31,231 nucleotides of DNA from a virus. Below are positions 17,948 through 24,039 of the stretch, piece by piece (positions within the stretch are counted from its first letter, which is position 1; every line of letters starts with the position of its first letter). A model generated the notes under the pieces. That model ran no database searches. It saw only the letters and a list, made by a program, of their open reading frames with translations, and was not told where the DNA came from. The DNA is taken from the IMG/VR virus record IMGVR_UViG_3300050821_002257, positions 1 to 31,231 of that record, one strand, 5' to 3'. A program made the translations under genes and the position numbers.

Positions 17948-18318
17948 TACAGGGCCACTCCGTACAGAGCCTCAGTCATGAACGCGTACTCGTGATGGAT
18001 CTGCTTGGCGGGCTTGGTCAGGAACAGCGTCGGCCCGTAGTTCACGTTCACCCCGCCGTACATATTGCCGGCCTTGTTGTAGCCGAATGCGGCGTTAATC
18101 GAGCTGACCAGCGTCAGGCCGGGAAATTCGATCGAGGGGTACGACGTGGACTTAGCCGGGCTCCACGACATGTTCTTGAGATCCTTGCGGGGAGCCATGG
18201 CGCGGGCAATCGCGGCAGCCTGGATCCCGAGCCCCTGGATGTAGTGCCCGACGAGCCCGTCCGGGCTGTGAAGCATGTCGTCCAGCTCGGCCTCGTCTAT
18301 ATCCACGCGCACGGCCAT
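17947..18318 (-). CDS. HK97-gp10-like neck/tail-completion protein
   Basis: Encodes 123 residues; strong GGAGG 6 nt before the ATG. The pattern is that of the HK97 gp10 family: a short start that binds its partners (VRVDIDEAELDDML), one helix ending GIQAAAIARAMAPRKD, a Ser-rich strand region PGLTLVSSINAAFGYN, a GGVNVNYGPTLFLTKPAKQ strand pair and a final helix HHEYAFMTEALYGVAL. Members sit at the head-tail joint. Here the gene lies between the tail assembly chaperones and the tape measure, not next to the connector and tail terminator, where it is more often found. The assignment rests on this pattern and is moderate; a tail-specific small protein is the alternative. Confidence 0.6.
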   Translation of the reverse strand: MAVRVDIDEAELDDMLHSPDGLVGHYIQGLGIQAAAIARAMAPRKDLKNMSWSPAKSTSYPSIEFPGLTLVSSINAAFGYNKAGNMYGGVNVNYGPTLFLTKPAKQIHHEYAFMTEALYGVAL

Positions 18319-18370
18319 GCCCCACCTCCAGTCTACGTACAGCTTATTCGGGTGCTACGCCATGTGCCAG

Positions 18371-19191
18371 CTACTTGACGCCCTCACCGCGCTTGCCCCG
18401 CGGGCCGGCCATGTAGTTGCCTGGGATCTCCTCGTCGTTCTGACGCCAGTCGGCCGTGACGGGGGTGTCGTCCCACTCCTTGCCGGTGGCCTTGTAGAAC
18501 GCCTTCATCGCTTCCATCGCCTGCGCGGCCGGGTCAACCTTGAGCCCGATCTTCTCGTGCCAGCGCTCGATGATGGTCTCAACCGGATCGTCGGCTTCCT
18601 TCTTGTTCCCAGACCAGCGGAACTCGCGGTCCTCGGCCCGGAACTCGTCGGTCTGCCAGGCGATGGCCATGTTCACCGCTTCGCGCGGTGTGAAAGTGTG
18701 CAGCCCTCGGCCGTGGGACAGCAGGAGCCGCCCGTCGATCAGGGTGTAATAAGCGAGGAGCCACCTCAGGAGGTTTCTGGCTGCTCGGTAGGGACCGCCG
18801 CGATCACCTCGGCCGCCGCCTCCTGGAACTTCAGGAAGTCCGGCCCCTTGGCCTTGGACGCCTTGGCGTGCACGCGGAACTCGTCCCACTCATCGGGGTG
18901 CACGATGTCCTTGAGCATGTAGAACAGCGCGGCGAGCTGGGGGCCGTTCTGCGGGTCGGCCGAGTCGTTCGCGGCAGCCCACTCCATGAGGGGCATGAGA
19001 CCCTGCTCGGTGTCCACCTTGAACAGCTTGCCGCACAGCGGGGCCTTGGTGCCGTCGTTGGTCTCGACAGCGCGATCGTCCTCGGGGACGCGGGCGTCCT
19101 GATCCTGCACCGCGAGCTGCATGGTGGACTCGCTGACGCGAGGCTTGCGCGCGGCAGGCTGACGCTTGGTGGGGGTTTCCGTGGAAGCCAC
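18371..19191 (-). CDS. Tail assembly chaperone GT-type frameshift product
   Basis: The reading frame behind the G gene is open from 18889 to a stop at 18371 in the -1 frame and has no convincing start of its own. Joined to G it gives about 273 residues. The extension continues RNLLRWLLAYYTLIDGRLLL, then TPREAVNMAIAWQTDEF, EADDPVETIIERWHEK, and ends in a polar PGNYMAGPRGKRGEGVK tail. This is the classic arrangement ahead of a tape measure gene, where G and GT bind and recruit tail proteins around the growing tail. The exact shift point is not certain (see the slippery candidate at 18790-18796). Listed span covers G plus the extension. Confidence 0.8.
18766..19191 (-). CDS. Tail assembly chaperone, G-type
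   Basis: Encodes 141 residues from GTG at 19191; GGAG lies 8 nt upstream. The basic N-terminus (TKRQPAARKPRVSE) is followed by an acidic region and a helical core (LCGKLFKVDTEQGLMPLMEW, LAALFYMLKDIVHPDEWDEF) and ends AAVPTEQPETS. The size, the place between major tail protein and tape measure, and the overlap with the -1 frame mark it as the G-type chaperone. It is the first gene after the strong terminator at 19259-19293, so it should be expressed far below the major tail protein. Confidence 0.85.
   Translation of the reverse strand: MASTETPTKRQPAARKPRVSESTMQLAVQDQDARVPEDDRAVETNDGTKAPLCGKLFKVDTEQGLMPLMEWAAANDSADPQNGPQLAALFYMLKDIVHPDEWDEFRVHAKASKAKGPDFLKFQEAAAEVIAAVPTEQPETS
18790..18796 (-). 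other. Candidate -1 frameshift heptamer GGTCCCT
   Basis: In the G frame the codons are GTC CCT preceded by G, so a slip of -1 gives GGT CCC. The A-site Pro tRNA would re-pair perfectly; the P-site Val tRNA would mismatch at the second base, so it is a weak match to X-XXY-YYZ. It lies 8 codons before the G stop. An internal AGGAGG at 18819-18824 lies upstream, perhaps too far to stimulate. No better heptamer was found in the overlap (18768-18889). Confidence 0.35.
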
Positions 19192-19258
19192 TTGTCATGC
19201 TCCGATCATCTGGTAGGCTAGCGCTCGTTGGTGACGCCGCCGGCCCAGATGACCGGCA

Positions 19259-19293
19259 CGAAAGCCCCTCGACGACCAATCGAGGGGCTTTCG
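19259..19293 (-). terminator. Strong hairpin terminator after major tail protein
   Basis: A perfect 14-bp inverted repeat (CGAAAGCCCCTCGA at 19259-19272 and its complement at 19280-19293) encloses a 7-nt loop. It lies 7 nt after the stop of the major tail protein and 68 nt before the chaperone start. There is no U-run. This placement fits high expression of the tube protein with reduced read-through to the chaperones and tape measure. Confidence 0.88.
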
Positions 19294-19300
19294 CCATTGA

Positions 19301-19759
19301 TCAGGTACCGACGATACCGACAGCCGGGTAGCGGGCAACCTGAGTCGCCGCGTTCCACGTGCTCTTGAACGTCACGGCCGAGGCCACGCCGCCAGCGGTG
19401 CTGAAGTCGGGGAGGATGGCTCCGAAGAAGTACTGGCCCGGAGACGCACCCTGCACGCCAAGCAGCGACGGGTACAGGTAGAAGTTTCGGCTCAGGCCGT
19501 CAACCGACGCGGTGTACGTCTGCGCGGTCGCGGTGTCGAAGAAGCCGGTGAAGTCGCCGGACGCGTCAGGAAGACCCGCCACCCAGACGAGGTTGGTGTC
19601 ACCGAGCGCGGTCACATCGACCTTGGCGACGGTGAAGTTGATGGTCCAGTCGCTAACGAACGCCAGCGGGGACGCCACCGCAGTACCAGAGGCAGCTCCA
19701 CCTCCAGGGCCGGTTGCAGCGAGGTAGACCATGCCGTTACGGCCATGGATACGCGACAC
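19301..19759 (-). CDS. Major tail (tube) protein
   Basis: Encodes 152 residues from GTG (AAAGG 10 nt upstream). Beta-rich throughout: MSRIHGRNGMVYLA, SPLAFVSDWTINFTVAKVDV, ALGDTNLVWVAGLPDASGDF, TGFFD, then a second half with GLSRNFYLYPS and PGQYFFGAILPDFSTAGGVASAVTF ending VARYPAVGIVGT. The size and beta pattern, the place just before the chaperones and tape measure, and the strong terminator behind it support the tail tube subunit, polymerised into the tube around the tape measure. Two shorter upstream genes (21223-21725) share its first half. A weak promoter-like pair lies upstream in the 98-nt gap (TTGAGG, complement of 19856-19861, and CATAGG, complement of 19831-19836, 19 nt apart); I do not rely on it. 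Confidence 0.85.
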   Translation of the reverse strand: MSRIHGRNGMVYLAATGPGGGAASGTAVASPLAFVSDWTINFTVAKVDVTALGDTNLVWVAGLPDASGDFTGFFDTATAQTYTASVDGLSRNFYLYPSLLGVQGASPGQYFFGAILPDFSTAGGVASAVTFKSTWNAATQVARYPAVGIVGT

Positions 19760-19857
19760 GGACAGTCACCCTTTCCGGGGTTCGTTCCTGTGCCGGCTCC
19801 GTGCACTGTGCGCACGACCACGACGGGGGTCCTATGCCCAGTGTAGGGAGTGCTACC

Positions 19858-20160
19858 TCAAGGGGAAAGAGGCTTGTCCAGAACATGATGCTGGCAATCA
19901 CACCATGTGTAGCCGGGGCAGTACTCCGGCCCGTGAAGCTGGGTGACGTGGTAGAGCAGTCCCCGATTGACTTCCTGCTTCTGGTGAGCGTCCTTGGCGG
20001 CGACCAGAAGCTGGCCAACCCCGCCCGCCTGCTCGATCTCATGGCGGACAACGCGCTCGCATTCGGTGATCAGCTCACCGGACGAGTGAGGAAAGCCCTC
20101 GGTGGTGCACACGCCGACCCGCCACATCACGGCGGCCTTACGGCAGGGCAGGCAGATCAC
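19858..20160 (-). CDS. Cys-rich putative zinc-binding protein
   Basis: Encodes 100 residues from GTG at 20160, which overlaps the glycosyltransferase stop (GTGA); GGAG lies 4 nt upstream. Possible metal ligands are clustered at both ends: CLPC (3 and 6) with Cys18 and Cys34, and CPGYTWCDCQHH (81-92). The middle is helical (ELITECERVVRHEIEQAG, VAAKDAHQKQEVNRGLLYHV). Two separated CxxC/CxC-type clusters suggest a single folded zinc site. It lies between the glycosyltransferase and the major tail protein. I do not recognise a family; a partner or regulator of either neighbour is only a guess. An ATG at residue 12 is an alternative start but would lose the first CxxC. Confidence 0.72.
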   Translation of the reverse strand: MICLPCRKAAVMWRVGVCTTEGFPHSSGELITECERVVRHEIEQAGGVGQLLVAAKDAHQKQEVNRGLLYHVTQLHGPEYCPGYTWCDCQHHVLDKPLSP

Positions 20161-21257
20161 AGTACTCCGGCCTCTTCCATCCACTTGCAGGCGTTGCGCG
20201 CCGAGGAGCTGAACGTGCGGTCGTAAATGCGGTCGCGGGCCATGCCCGCCCACTTCGTCCGCAGCTCGTCGTGCGCCACCCACCACTTGATCTTCTCGGC
20301 CGCGTCACCAGGGCCGGAGAACGTGGGTAGCACATCAGGTATACCAAGCGCCGGGTTGCCGCCGAACACCTCGTCGGACTCGGGGCGCGAGTCGCGCAGG
20401 AAGAACAGGCCGCAGGCGGCCATTTCAACTTCACGCGGTCCCATCGCCCAGCCCTCGCCGACGTGCTCGGCCTCGCCCTCGCGCCGGTAGAAGTTGATCC
20501 CGGTCTTGCTGATGCGATAGATGCGCGCCGTCTCGGAGTTGTCCACGCAGGTGTCGGGCTCGTGCCGGAGGAACTTGAGGATGTCGGCGTACTCGGGCAG
20601 CACGTGGTCCCAGCCGTTGCCGCCGAAGGACACCTCCAGGCCGGTGAAGTCCATTTCGTGGAAGAACTTCTGCCGCGAGTTGAATGCCGTGCCGATGAAC
20701 GTGAAGTCGGATTCCTTCTTGAGGCCGAGCGCATCCGGATAGTGGACGTCCGGGTCGTAAGAATGCGGCGCGTACTTCACCGGGATGTCCAGGTCGCGCC
20801 ACGCCTGTATATTCGCCGGGTCGTTGAGCAGGTTGAGGTCGGCGAACTGCCCGCGGACCATCTGCTCGTCATCCTGGTACGGGCTCTCGGTGTGCAGCAT
20901 AACGATCTTGTGGTTGCGCTCTCGCAGCACCTGGAGCGTCGCCGCATTCTGGAAGAACCCGCTGATGAAGAAGATGACATCGGGCCAGAACAGGTAGCAG
21001 GTCTCCATCAGGCCGGCCGTGGCGTGCTGGGTGACGTGCAGCGGGTCGGGCATTGCCTGCTTGGTCTCGATCCGGCCGTGCGAGCAGGGCTTGGGATCGT
21101 TCGTCGGCATCAGCGCGTTGCCATAGAACGTGAGCCGCTCGTTGGTGTTGTACACCATCACCTGGTGGCCGAGCTTCTTGAACGCCTTGTACCAGCCGTT
21201 GTGCACGTCGGCGACGGAGAAGTCAGGCCCCGGATGGACTAGGAGAATCCTCGCCAT
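20157..21257 (-). CDS. GT-B glycosyltransferase
   Basis: Encodes 366 residues from ATG 21257 (MARILLVHPG); AAGGG lies 8 nt upstream, which favours it over an ATG at 21293 that adds 12 residues and overlaps the next gene more. Two Rossmann-like halves are seen: N-terminal MARILLVHPGPDF, WPDVIFFISGFF and HKIVMLHTESPY, and C-terminal SDFTFIGTAF, REVEMAACGLFFLRDSRP, then DEVF and FSGPGDAAEKIKWWVAH with a helical end. The second half matches the Glyco_trans_1_2 type seen with DUF3880. It would move a sugar from a nucleotide-sugar donor; neighbours suggest that the acceptor is a tail protein. Similar enzymes are often found among tail genes of actinophages. Donor and acceptor are unknown. Confidence 0.88.
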   Translation of the reverse strand: MARILLVHPGPDFSVADVHNGWYKAFKKLGHQVMVYNTNERLTFYGNALMPTNDPKPCSHGRIETKQAMPDPLHVTQHATAGLMETCYLFWPDVIFFISGFFQNAATLQVLRERNHKIVMLHTESPYQDDEQMVRGQFADLNLLNDPANIQAWRDLDIPVKYAPHSYDPDVHYPDALGLKKESDFTFIGTAFNSRQKFFHEMDFTGLEVSFGGNGWDHVLPEYADILKFLRHEPDTCVDNSETARIYRISKTGINFYRREGEAEHVGEGWAMGPREVEMAACGLFFLRDSRPESDEVFGGNPALGIPDVLPTFSGPGDAAEKIKWWVAHDELRTKWAGMARDRIYDRTFSSSARNACKWMEEAGVL

Positions 21258-21471
21258 CGAAATCACCCTTATCGAAATAGCCGGTGAACTCACCGGACGC
21301 GTCCTTGAGTCCCGCGAGCATGCCTGATGAGTACTTGATGTCGGAGAAGTCCATGTTCAGGCCCGAGACTTCGATCTCAGTCTTCTCGCCGGGGATTATG
21401 AGCCCGAGGCATGTTTCCCTCTCCGGGCCGTAGAAGAGGATCTTCGCGTTCTTGTTGTGGATGCGGCTCAT
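21223..21471 (-). CDS. Short tail-tube-like paralogue 2
   Basis: Encodes 82 residues. It starts MSRIH, as does the major tail protein, and has DASGEFTGYFD where the major tail protein has DASGDFTGFFD. Its first half, AKILFYGPERETCLGL and IPGEKTEIEV, matches the neighbouring 85-residue gene. It therefore joins features of both. It stops after an acidic, Ser/Pro-rich tail (DFDGEDSPSPSGA) and lacks the second half of the tube protein. The start overlaps the upstream stop by ATGA; the end overlaps the glycosyltransferase start by 35 nt. It may be a tube-cap or head-proximal ring protein, or a relic of duplication. Not recognised otherwise. Confidence 0.75.
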   Translation of the reverse strand: MSRIHNKNAKILFYGPERETCLGLIIPGEKTEIEVSGLNMDFSDIKYSSGMLAGLKDASGEFTGYFDKGDFDGEDSPSPSGA

Positions 21472-21725
21472 CGCCAGGTGCCATCCCTGTTGATCTTGGG
21501 GTAGCCGGTGCCCCGGATGGTGATCTCCGGGTAGCTCGAAACCCAGGCGAGATTGGCGTCGCCGATGGACGAGACATCCACGCGGGGGACGCGGTAGTCG
21601 ATGTTGAAATCGACGAGTTCGAGTTCCACTTCCTCACCCGGCGTCTTGATCTCCAGGCCGAGGCAGGTCGTGCGCACCCTTTCCGGGCCGGTCAGGATGA
21701 CCTTGGCGTGTGCTGGGTAGTCCAT
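21468..21725 (-). CDS. Short tail-tube-like paralogue 1
   Basis: Encodes 85 residues from an ATG overlapping the tail terminator stop (TGATG). Residues 8-42 (AKVILTGPERVRTTCLGLEI, TPGEEVELELV) match the next gene, and NIDYRVPRVDVSSIGDANLA aligns with TINFTVAKVDVTALGDTNLV of the major tail protein. It lacks the ASGEFTGYFD stretch and ends KINRDGTWR. A longer open frame upstream (to 21926) runs through the tail terminator gene and is not taken as coding. The role is unknown; as a half-length tube-like protein it may cap or line one end of the tail tube. Confidence 0.72.
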   Translation of the reverse strand: MDYPAHAKVILTGPERVRTTCLGLEIKTPGEEVELELVDFNIDYRVPRVDVSSIGDANLAWVSSYPEITIRGTGYPKINRDGTWR

Positions 21726-22207
21726 CACTGCGTGCTCACCGTCACTGAGATCCGTGCCCCGAAATAGGGCGTGCCGTTGTAATCTACCGGACCGTAACTG
21801 ATGACGTTGTTGCACTCGGCGTAGTCCACAGAGCCGCCGAGGGTGGGGTCCTGCGCGATGGCGAACGCCACGGAGACCGTCTGGTTGCCGGTGTCGGGGT
21901 CCATAGTGTTCTCGAACCCCAGCCACTGGTCGAGCATCTGCTGCACGCGGTCGGTGGTGGAGGCGTGCGCCACGATGATCAGGATGTCCAGGTTGAACTC
22001 AGCCGGGGAGAACGGTACTCCCTGGTCAGTGACCAGGCCCTCACCCAGGCAGATGCCGAACTTGGCCACGTTGGACCGTGACGGCAGGATGAGAGCGCAC
22101 GGCGGCGTTATCTGGTCGAGCGGCTGCGCGACGCAGTTGAGCTGGGGGACCGCGTTAGCGGTAATAGACGCTGCCAGGGCGTCGCGCACTGCACCAAGAC
22201 TAGCCAC
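21725..22207 (-). CDS. Tail terminator protein
   Basis: Encodes 160 residues from GTG at 22207. An N-terminal helix (ASLGAVRDALAASITANAV) is followed by CALILPSRSNVAKFG, a long strand NLDILIIVAHASTTDRVQQM, LDQWLG, then VAFAIAQDPTLGGSVDYAEC and a final GTPYFGARISVTVSTQ. This is the alpha/beta pattern of siphovirus tail terminators (lambda gpU-like), which form the ring closing the tube at the head side. It fits its place ahead of the tube genes. No Shine-Dalgarno is visible before the GTG (TATCGTTGTCAC), and the gap of 207 nt to the upstream gene rules out close coupling, so translation of this start is unusual. Confidence 0.72.
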   Translation of the reverse strand: MASLGAVRDALAASITANAVPQLNCVAQPLDQITPPCALILPSRSNVAKFGICLGEGLVTDQGVPFSPAEFNLDILIIVAHASTTDRVQQMLDQWLGFENTMDPDTGNQTVSVAFAIAQDPTLGGSVDYAECNNVISYGPVDYNGTPYFGARISVTVSTQ

Positions 22208-22236
22208 GTGACAACGATATCAGTAAGCTGCCGGGC

Positions 22237-22464
22237 ATGAGCGCAGAAAAGCACAGTGCGGACAAGCTACCCCCCGAAGTTCAGCTACGGCTCGTGAAGA
22301 ACAGGGCGGCCGAGCAGGACAGGTACCTTACCCTCGCCCGCATCGCGGACGCCCTGGAGGAGATCAACAAGACGCTGCAAGCCCCACCGCCGAAGCGTAA
22401 CGAGCCAGTGCAGTTCACTCTTCGGGAGCTTCTACGGTCGTGGGCACGCCAGCTACTTCAGTGA
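22237..22464 (+). CDS. Small + strand ORF antisense to the late operon
   Basis: Encodes 75 residues, MSAEKHSADKLPPEVQLRLV, followed by a helical stretch (AEQDRYLTLARIADALEEIN) and a basic Arg/Leu-rich end (ELLRSWARQLLQ). The composition is protein-like and it fills the only sizeable gap (22208-22414) between leftward genes; the opposite strand has no sensible frame there. Its last 50 nt overlap the end of the 393-residue gene. No good ribosome site or clear promoter precedes the ATG. It may be a host-directed or regulatory gene, or chance. It is the only + strand gene candidate inside the late operon. Confidence 0.5.
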   Translation: MSAEKHSADKLPPEVQLRLVKNRAAEQDRYLTLARIADALEEINKTLQAPPPKRNEPVQFTLRELLRSWARQLLQ

Positions 22465-23596
22465 ACCGGATCGACCACGCTTCCTCGACGTTCTCGGCCT
22501 GATCGACCAGCTCGCCGTAGCTGACCATCGTGCCGTCCCCGAGGGCGTACGCCGCGTGGTCGCCGAACTGGTTCTCGAAGCCGAGGATGCGCGGGCCGGC
22601 CACAGCTCCGGCGATCGGCACGTCGATCTCCACCTCGGGCCACGGCTGGAGGGCGTACAGCATGAAGAGAACTCCGCCGATGGTCGGCCGCCTGCCGGCC
22701 CGCCCGGTCCAGTAGGCGATGTCCTCGTCGGGCAGCCGCCACTTGGTCTGGTGGTGCAGGGCGTTGGCCACGGCGGTCATGATGCAGGTGCCGGACCACT
22801 CGTTGTTGCCGTGGTGCCAGTAGCCGTTGCCGTCGAACGTCACCGTCCGCATGACGCCGAGGTAGGGCGCGGTGCGGGCCTTGGGCTTGGCTGCGGGTGC
22901 CTTGGTGGACTTACCGCCCGACGCCTTGACCGCTGGCTTGGCCGCTGCCGCCTTTTTCGCCTTGGCCTTGGCTACCTTGGACGTGCCCTTGACCGCCTTG
23001 GCCGCCCTGAGCCCGGCTGCCGCCGCCTGAGCGTTGATCGCGGCCCCAGCCCCGCCCTTGGATGGCCTGCCGCGCTTCTTGCCGGTGGACTTGCCCGCCT
23101 TGGCGGCCCGGGCCGCAGCCGCGAATATCGCCTGCTCGTAGGAGGTGGCCTGAGCTGTGTCCATGGTGCGCATGACGGCACGGTGCGCGTAGCCCTTGAC
23201 GCCGCCCTGGATGTACTGCTTCCGGCCGGCGATCGTGGCGTGGTTGAACATGTCCTGCTCGATCCGCGTCCGGAGCGCGGTGTTCTGGTGGCCGAGCTGG
23301 GACTGCCGGAAGCTCTGCTTGGCGGCGTACGCGGCGATGGCCGCAGTCCGGGCGTGGCTAGTGGCTATGTTCGCCTTCTTTATCGTGCTGTACGCCGACT
23401 GTAGCCGTCCCTTTCGGAACCGCTGGGCGGCAGCGGCGAGGGCTGCGGCGCGAGCTGTGGCGTTGTACGCCTTGTTGTACGCTTTCCACTGCGCCGAGGT
23501 GAGCACGAGCCCCTTGGGCTTCGCCTTGACCTTGGTCGCGACCTTGGCCTTGGGAGCTACCTTCGCCTTGACCGGGGCCTTAGCCTTGGCTGCCAT
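22415..23596 (-). CDS. Histone-H1-like/AT-hook protein with cysteine-peptidase-like domain
   Basis: Encodes 393 residues. Residues 1-28 and about 195-240 are Lys/Ala/Pro-rich, like bacterial H1-type proteins (AKAPVKAKVAPKAK; VAKAKAKKAAAAK). A classic AT-hook, KKRGRPSKG, lies at 173-181. Between them is an Ala/Arg-rich helical region (30-170). The C-terminal domain (245-393) is folded: WSGTCIMTAVANALH places a Cys at 271 at a helix start, and FGDHAAYALGDGTMVSYG places a His at 347 with Asp354, the order of a papain/C39-like Cys-His-Asp site. It could bind DNA and act as a peptidase or pseudo-peptidase, or package with DNA. Its place between membrane proteins and tail terminator is odd. Its start overlaps the 77-residue gene by 17 nt with little ribosome site. 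Function is unproven. Confidence 0.72.
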   Translation of the reverse strand: MAAKAKAPVKAKVAPKAKVATKVKAKPKGLVLTSAQWKAYNKAYNATARAAALAAAAQRFRKGRLQSAYSTIKKANIATSHARTAAIAAYAAKQSFRQSQLGHQNTALRTRIEQDMFNHATIAGRKQYIQGGVKGYAHRAVMRTMDTAQATSYEQAIFAAAARAAKAGKSTGKKRGRPSKGGAGAAINAQAAAAGLRAAKAVKGTSKVAKAKAKKAAAAKPAVKASGGKSTKAPAAKPKARTAPYLGVMRTVTFDGNGYWHHGNNEWSGTCIMTAVANALHHQTKWRLPDEDIAYWTGRAGRRPTIGGVLFMLYALQPWPEVEIDVPIAGAVAGPRILGFENQFGDHAAYALGDGTMVSYGELVDQAENVEEAWSIRFTEVAGVPTTVEAPEE

Positions 23597-23813
23597 CGGG
23601 CGTGTCCGTTACGTGGGCGAAGCCGAACTTCTGCTTGCCGAACATGTCTTCCATGTCGCTGCGGCGCTCGACCTGGGAGCAGACGGTGCTGTGCGGGTCG
23701 TGGCCTAGCTGCTCGACCTCTTCACGCTGGTCGTCACTGCTCACCATCTTCACGTGCAGGAGACTCGCCTCGAAGCCCACTACCCGTCCCAGGATCTCGA
23801 CTATCACCCTCAT
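23580..23813 (-). CDS. Small hypothetical protein, overlapping two neighbours
   Basis: Encodes 77 residues, MRVIVEILGRVVGFEASLLH, then a polar, acidic/basic middle (SDDQREEVEQLGHDP) and an end with MFGKQKFGFAHVTDT. The ATG has GAGGG 7 nt upstream. It overlaps the 3' 80 nt of the preceding membrane gene and the first 17 nt of the following gene, so one stretch is read in two frames. No family is recognised. Confidence 0.6.
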   Translation of the reverse strand: MRVIVEILGRVVGFEASLLHVKMVSSDDQREEVEQLGHDPHSTVCSQVERRSDMEDMFGKQKFGFAHVTDTPDGSQG

Positions 23814-24039
23814 GACCGTCCCTCTCGACGAGCTTGTTCACTGCCGTCACGAGGTCCGTGAGGCCGCCAGGCGTCTCTGTGTTCAGCCTATCCGCGATCT
23901 TCCGCTGTGTCTCTCGGCTGCGTCGCCACGGTAGCACACCGACCAGCCAGCCGAGTATGCCGAGCACGCACCAGCCGACGACGGCTTTCCAGAGCGCGCC
24001 CTGGTCTTCCAGCCAGAAGTAGATGGCGTGCCAGTGCAT
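23734..24039 (-). CDS. Small single-pass membrane protein
   Basis: Encodes 101 residues. A short aromatic start (MHWHAIYFWLEDQG) is followed by one hydrophobic segment (about 17-37, KAVVGWCVLGILGWLVGVLP) and a basic stop (WRRSRETQRK), then a polar helix and an acidic/Gly tail. The start overlaps the upstream stop (TGATG). Pairing with the adjacent two-pass membrane protein suggests a common job. A holin-like role is possible but the location inside the virion operon and single segment do not prove it. Confidence 0.68.
   Translation of the reverse strand: MHWHAIYFWLEDQGALWKAVVGWCVLGILGWLVGVLPWRRSRETQRKIADRLNTETPGGLTDLVTAVNKLVERDGHEGDSRDPGTGSGLRGESPAREDGEQ

Noticed and set aside
19831-19861. 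TTGAGG and CATAGG as a promoter for the major tail protein
   Set aside because: Spacing of 19 nt and a poor -10 match (3 of 6); not enough to call.
19731-19946. A + strand frame with YAQCRECYLKGKEACPEH that looks like a zinc motif
   Set aside because: It runs opposite the Cys-rich leftward gene and the tube protein start; the leftward frame has coupling to its neighbour and a longer consistent Cys/His set. The motif is worth remembering if the leftward gene proves false.
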